From Ectocarpus siliculosus (taxonomy: Eukaryota > Sar > Phaeophyceae > Ectocarpales > Ectocarpaceae): DNA of 21,418 nt. The notes beneath the pieces are model-generated. The model made no database searches and was not told the origin of the DNA. It saw only the letters and a list, made by a program, of their open reading frames with translations. The stretch lies in NCBI GenBank assembly GCA_000310025.1, contig FN648446.1, forward strand, positions 87,905 to 109,322. Reading direction: 5' to 3'. The translations under genes were made by a program, and so were the position numbers. Below are positions 18,733-21,418 of the stretch, piece after piece (position 1 is the first letter of the stretch; every line of letters begins with the position of its first letter).

Positions 18733-21380
18733 GTGAGTGTTGTACCAAGGTACCAATTGCAGCAGCTGGGCACCACGAGCAAACCACGTGTTTTCGCGTG
18801 CAACGAGGTGCCGCCTTTCCCGCAGCGAAAGAACTGCACACAGGTACCCCGCCCCCATCAGCATGCTCTGTTCTTCGGGATACAGCAGTAGTTGTTTCTG
18901 TGTTGCTGCAGTGAAATTTGTTGGAAGCATCAACGAAGGCGAAGTAGGTACAGCAGGAGGGATGGGTAGGGGACCTCAGGGAGAGGAACCCTTCTTGTGT
19001 GACCACGGGTTGGAGTAAACGGCACAAGTGCTGTCAGCTGTCAGTCAGTCAGTGCTGTAAGCGCTGACATCAAGTGAAGAAAAACAACAAAAAACGGCAA
19101 GTCGCAAAGCTACTTAATATGTACTTGCTGTATGCACAGCCCAGCTTCGTGCAGTGATATCCTCGTGTCTGTCTGCTGCTGCTGTGTAGACGCACCCGCA
19201 AGGTGCCAATGATGTGCACTCTCAATTTCCTTTGCCAAACACACACCACGCGCCGCGCGGCGGTCGTGGCACCAAGTTCCCCCAAGAAACTCGCGTGAAA
19301 TATCGGCAGCAGCGCATCTGTTATGTAGGCACATGCACAATAGTACCGAGATCAAAATCATATAAATCGTTTATCTCTCACTCTCACAAAGCGGCGTGTT
19401 TGCCCGTTTTCGCGCCCGAATATGCAATATGCATAGGAGGCGCCACGGAACAAACGTTTCAGTCCAGCACTGCAAAGACTTCCCCACGCATCACTTGGGC
19501 TGTTATTGTGGTATTCTCTCGAACGGGCAGCATAGTCTTTTCAAGTGATATGTAGGAGTACCTATGTGTTAATTTTCTCAAAATTGAACCGCGCCTGGTG
19601 TGTGATTAATGCTTGCCCAGATGGGCCGGAAACGGCTTGGGCGCGACAGAGCAGGAGGAGGGTCGCGGACGGACGGGGGAGGAGGGCTCACGGGGATCGA
19701 AAGGGTCCGCCACCACGACGGAGACCACGTCTTCTATCTCTACGTGACAGCCGAGCTGGGCATCCTTTGCGTCACGGACGGCATTCCGGTCGATCAAGAG
19801 GTACAGCCTCATCGCGACGCACATAGGCGAAAGTTAAAGTACATGATGCGCGTACCAGTATTGGCGAACCAGTATTTTGAGAGTGCGGGGCAGCGGCATG
19901 TGGGCCGCGACATATGCGTCTGGGTCGAGTGTTCCAAATTAGTTTATAGAAAACAAACCTTGCTTGCTAGCATTCGAAGGTTCTCGGACTGCTGCTGTTG
20001 TCTGTGCTCCGCAAGTCCCCAACAGAGAGCAGTTCAAGCGCGCGGACTCAGTCCCTGCGTAACTTTTATAGCCTTACTCTAAGCAGGAGCACCGCTAGCA
20101 CCGACTTAAAACACGTTACAGCATTTCGAAACAATCTCGTAGCTTCTTCGCCCGGCACTTTTGTTGGACGGAAATTTGTAGTCTTGGTTATGGCCTACAA
20201 TTGTACTACAGCACATCACCACAAAAGCCACACAGAGGCTGCTCCACAGGTGACTAGCATCAACACCGCAGGCGAGTCCCCATCCCAGCATGCTGTCGGA
20301 TGTTGTCTATCTTTCTCTCGCTGCTGCTGCTCTCGTAGGCGCGTACATCGATGCCAGTCAGCCTCGTGGACGCTCTTTTGGATTGACTCACAAGCATTGC
20401 CTGCGTGGGTAGACATTCACACACGAAACCCACGAGGGTGTACAATATGCCTCTTGCACTCCTCACCTACCGAGGAGTATTAAAAGGGCTTTGCAGCTCC
20501 CGCGTGCGCGTTGCCGAAAGCGTTATTCATGGAGCAAGAGAGAACCCCAGAAAACAGGACAAAATTTCGGAGGGAACCGTGAGCATATCTTGACAGAGCT
20601 GAAAAAGAGAGGTTAAAGCGGGATTACCCCCACACCAAAGGCACACCAAGCGCGCCAACCACCGGCGCGCACAGCTGCTGGTGACCGTCGCAAGTATCAC
20701 CGGAAGAGACTGGCACTTGGCAGGTAGCGGCCGGATTCCGTTCAGTAGAGAGTGCATCCCTTGCTCGCTGCAAGGTTGGTACCGTCGCCGGTGTTTCTAA
20801 ATAGTCGAATCGTGACACCCGCGGCCCGTTTTCTTCCGCAGTAATGTTCCTTTCTCGGAGGAGGGTGTTATATCGGATCTCTAGGCCCTCGGCCGTACAT
20901 GGTACCCCCGGAAAGCTGATGCAACGGAGCCCCCTGTGTTGAGTGGCAGCATTTTATTGGCCAATCGCTCCGCTGTGTCGACGGTTTCAAGCGTCTGACG
21001 AAAAACGATTATTCCGGGGTGTGCGCACACACCCAAGTATTCGAAAACGGGGTTACAAGACAAGCGACGTCGACGACCGATGCTGGGCGCGCACGCCCCC
21101 TTGTCCCCGCGCCGTATGTAGGTTTACCCACAGCAGCGGCGTTTGTGTGCGTGTTTCGCGTCCCTCCCCCCAAGAGACCGAGGCACGAGACATTCGCGAC
21201 TCTTGCTTGTACCGCCGTAACGCCTGTTTAACGGTCTTGTCGTCCTGTCCTTCAGGTGTTCGCGTACCTCGCGCTCGTGGAGGAGGCCGTTTCGTCCGCG
21301 GTGGCCCCCCTGCGGAGAGCGGCGGACGCGGAGACAGTGCGTAGGGCGGCGTCACTCGCTCTTGTCGAGAGCATGAACAC
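18508..21380 (+). CDS. Longin-domain R-SNARE (VAMP7/synaptobrevin-like), 5' three exons
   Basis: R-SNAREs on vesicles pair with Q-SNAREs on target membranes to drive fusion; the N-terminal longin domain controls activity and sorting. Exons: 18508-18732, 19621-19800, 21256-21380. Phases match (0, 0, then 2). The order of motifs follows the longin fold: MLIHTAV, then VLASYTAFSYQGNFSDVV and RLMDTLP; DGDHVFYLYV and LGILCVTDG; VFAYLALVEEAV and finally ALVESMNT, which aligns with the family's (Y)AMN.EF end of the longin domain. The coiled-coil SNARE motif and transmembrane anchor lie beyond the window. It is identified by pattern rather than high identity; other longin proteins (e.g. SEC22 or YKT6 types) are less likely alternatives. 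Confidence 0.78.
18733..19620. other. R-SNARE intron 1
   Basis: 888 bp from GTGAGT to GCTTGCCCAG, with a TTAAT branch-like motif before the acceptor. A short GTCAGT repeat lies at 19038-19050. No other gene is recognised; frames on both strands are unconserved. Confidence 0.75.
19621..19800 (+). CDS. R-SNARE exon 2: longin central strands
   Basis: 60 codons, phase 0-0, acceptor TTGCCCAG and donor GAG|GTACAG. After a Gly/Arg-rich lead (GRDRAGGGSRTDGGGG) it reads RVRHHDGDHVFYLYVTAELG then ILCVTDGIPVDQE, matching the longin (D)G..F.Y.V.DG..Y.C(V/I)(T/A)D pattern. The opposite-strand frame here is also open but has no matching splice context. Confidence 0.77.
19801..21255. other. R-SNARE intron 2
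   Basis: 1455 bp from GTACAG to TCCTTCAG. Less repeat-rich than the flippase introns. No coding sequence, RNA gene or mobile element is recognised. Confidence 0.7.
21256..21380 (+). CDS. R-SNARE exon 3: longin C-terminal helices
   Basis: 125 nt, phase 0 to 2. It reads VFAYLALVEEAVSSAVAPLR then ADAETVRRAASLALVESMN. VFAYL..VEEAV fits the longin (A)F.FL..(V/I)...F helix, and SMN fits the family AMN.EF. A stop (TGA) is reached at 21382-21384 if the sequence is read straight on. However, AC|GTGAGC at 21381 is a good donor exactly where the longin domain should continue, so the exon is taken to end at 21380. Confidence 0.72.
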
Positions 21381-21398
21381 GTGAGCCGAGTGCTGAGC

Positions 21399-21418
21399 GG
21401 GGGGGGGGGGGGGGGGGG
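21399..21418. repeat. G homopolymer at window end
   Basis: 20 G run to the window edge, 19 nt after the predicted exon 3 donor. Confidence 0.95.

Noticed and set aside
19606-19824. A minus-strand exon (reading IDRNAVRDAKDAQLGCHVEI) opposite R-SNARE exon 2
   Set aside because: It is open but matches no known family and has no neighbours in phase. The plus strand fits the longin domain and joins in phase to exons on both sides.
21382-21384. TGA as the true stop of the R-SNARE gene
   Set aside because: The protein would end at the point where longin domains continue to an EF motif and the SNARE helix. A good GTGAGC donor overlaps the stop, so splicing is more likely. A truncated longin-only protein cannot be fully excluded.

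Overview
This window looks like intron-rich nuclear DNA of a photosynthetic or other stramenopile, most plausibly a brown alga. That is an inference from gene style: many small exons, introns of about 200-2400 bp packed with CAA/CAG/CAC trinucleotide repeats, (GA)n/(CT)n tracts and long G homopolymers, and no bacterial features. Both ends of the window are G homopolymers and there is a 60-N gap at 11249-11308, so it reads as a draft-assembly scaffold. All homology calls were made by eye from translated motifs. No alignments were run.

Layout from left to right. (1) At 289-442 (minus) lies one isolated exon of a myosin motor domain. (2) Positions 443-1615 hold no recognisable coding sequence, only a (GA)27 tract and a run of 35 G. 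(3) Positions 1616-17586 (minus) hold most of a P4-type ATPase (aminophospholipid flippase). I reconstruct 20 exons with matching intron phases, coding about 1233 residues. They run from a putative start codon through TM1-4, the actuator loop (DGET), the phosphorylation site (DKTGTLT), a nucleotide-binding domain swollen by low-complexity insertions, and the P-domain motifs TGDK and GDGANDV. The model stops at the exon that ends GQEGMQ. TM5-10 and the C-terminus are not found, although about 1.6 kb of window remain and a myosin exon sits there. (4) Positions 17587-18507 are a 0.9-kb divergent intergenic region. (5) From 18508 to the right edge (plus) are three exons of a longin-domain R-SNARE (VAMP7/synaptobrevin-like), in phase with each other. 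The SNARE motif and membrane anchor lie beyond the window.

Flippase, R-SNARE and myosin are all membrane-traffic proteins. The flippase and SNARE are head-to-head and could share a promoter, but nothing in the sequence proves co-regulation.

The most interesting non-coding content is in the 2.4-kb first flippase intron. It holds a 310-bp retroposon with a tRNA-like head, a second tRNA-like block, a 17-nt A tail and a perfect 7-bp target-site duplication (ATGTATG). A bulged hairpin inside it recurs about 570 bp away with a compensatory base-pair change. Other points are a GC-AG intron, a probable 1-nt frameshift in a flippase exon, three intronic tandem or direct repeats, and a duplicated exon end that has lost its splice donor.
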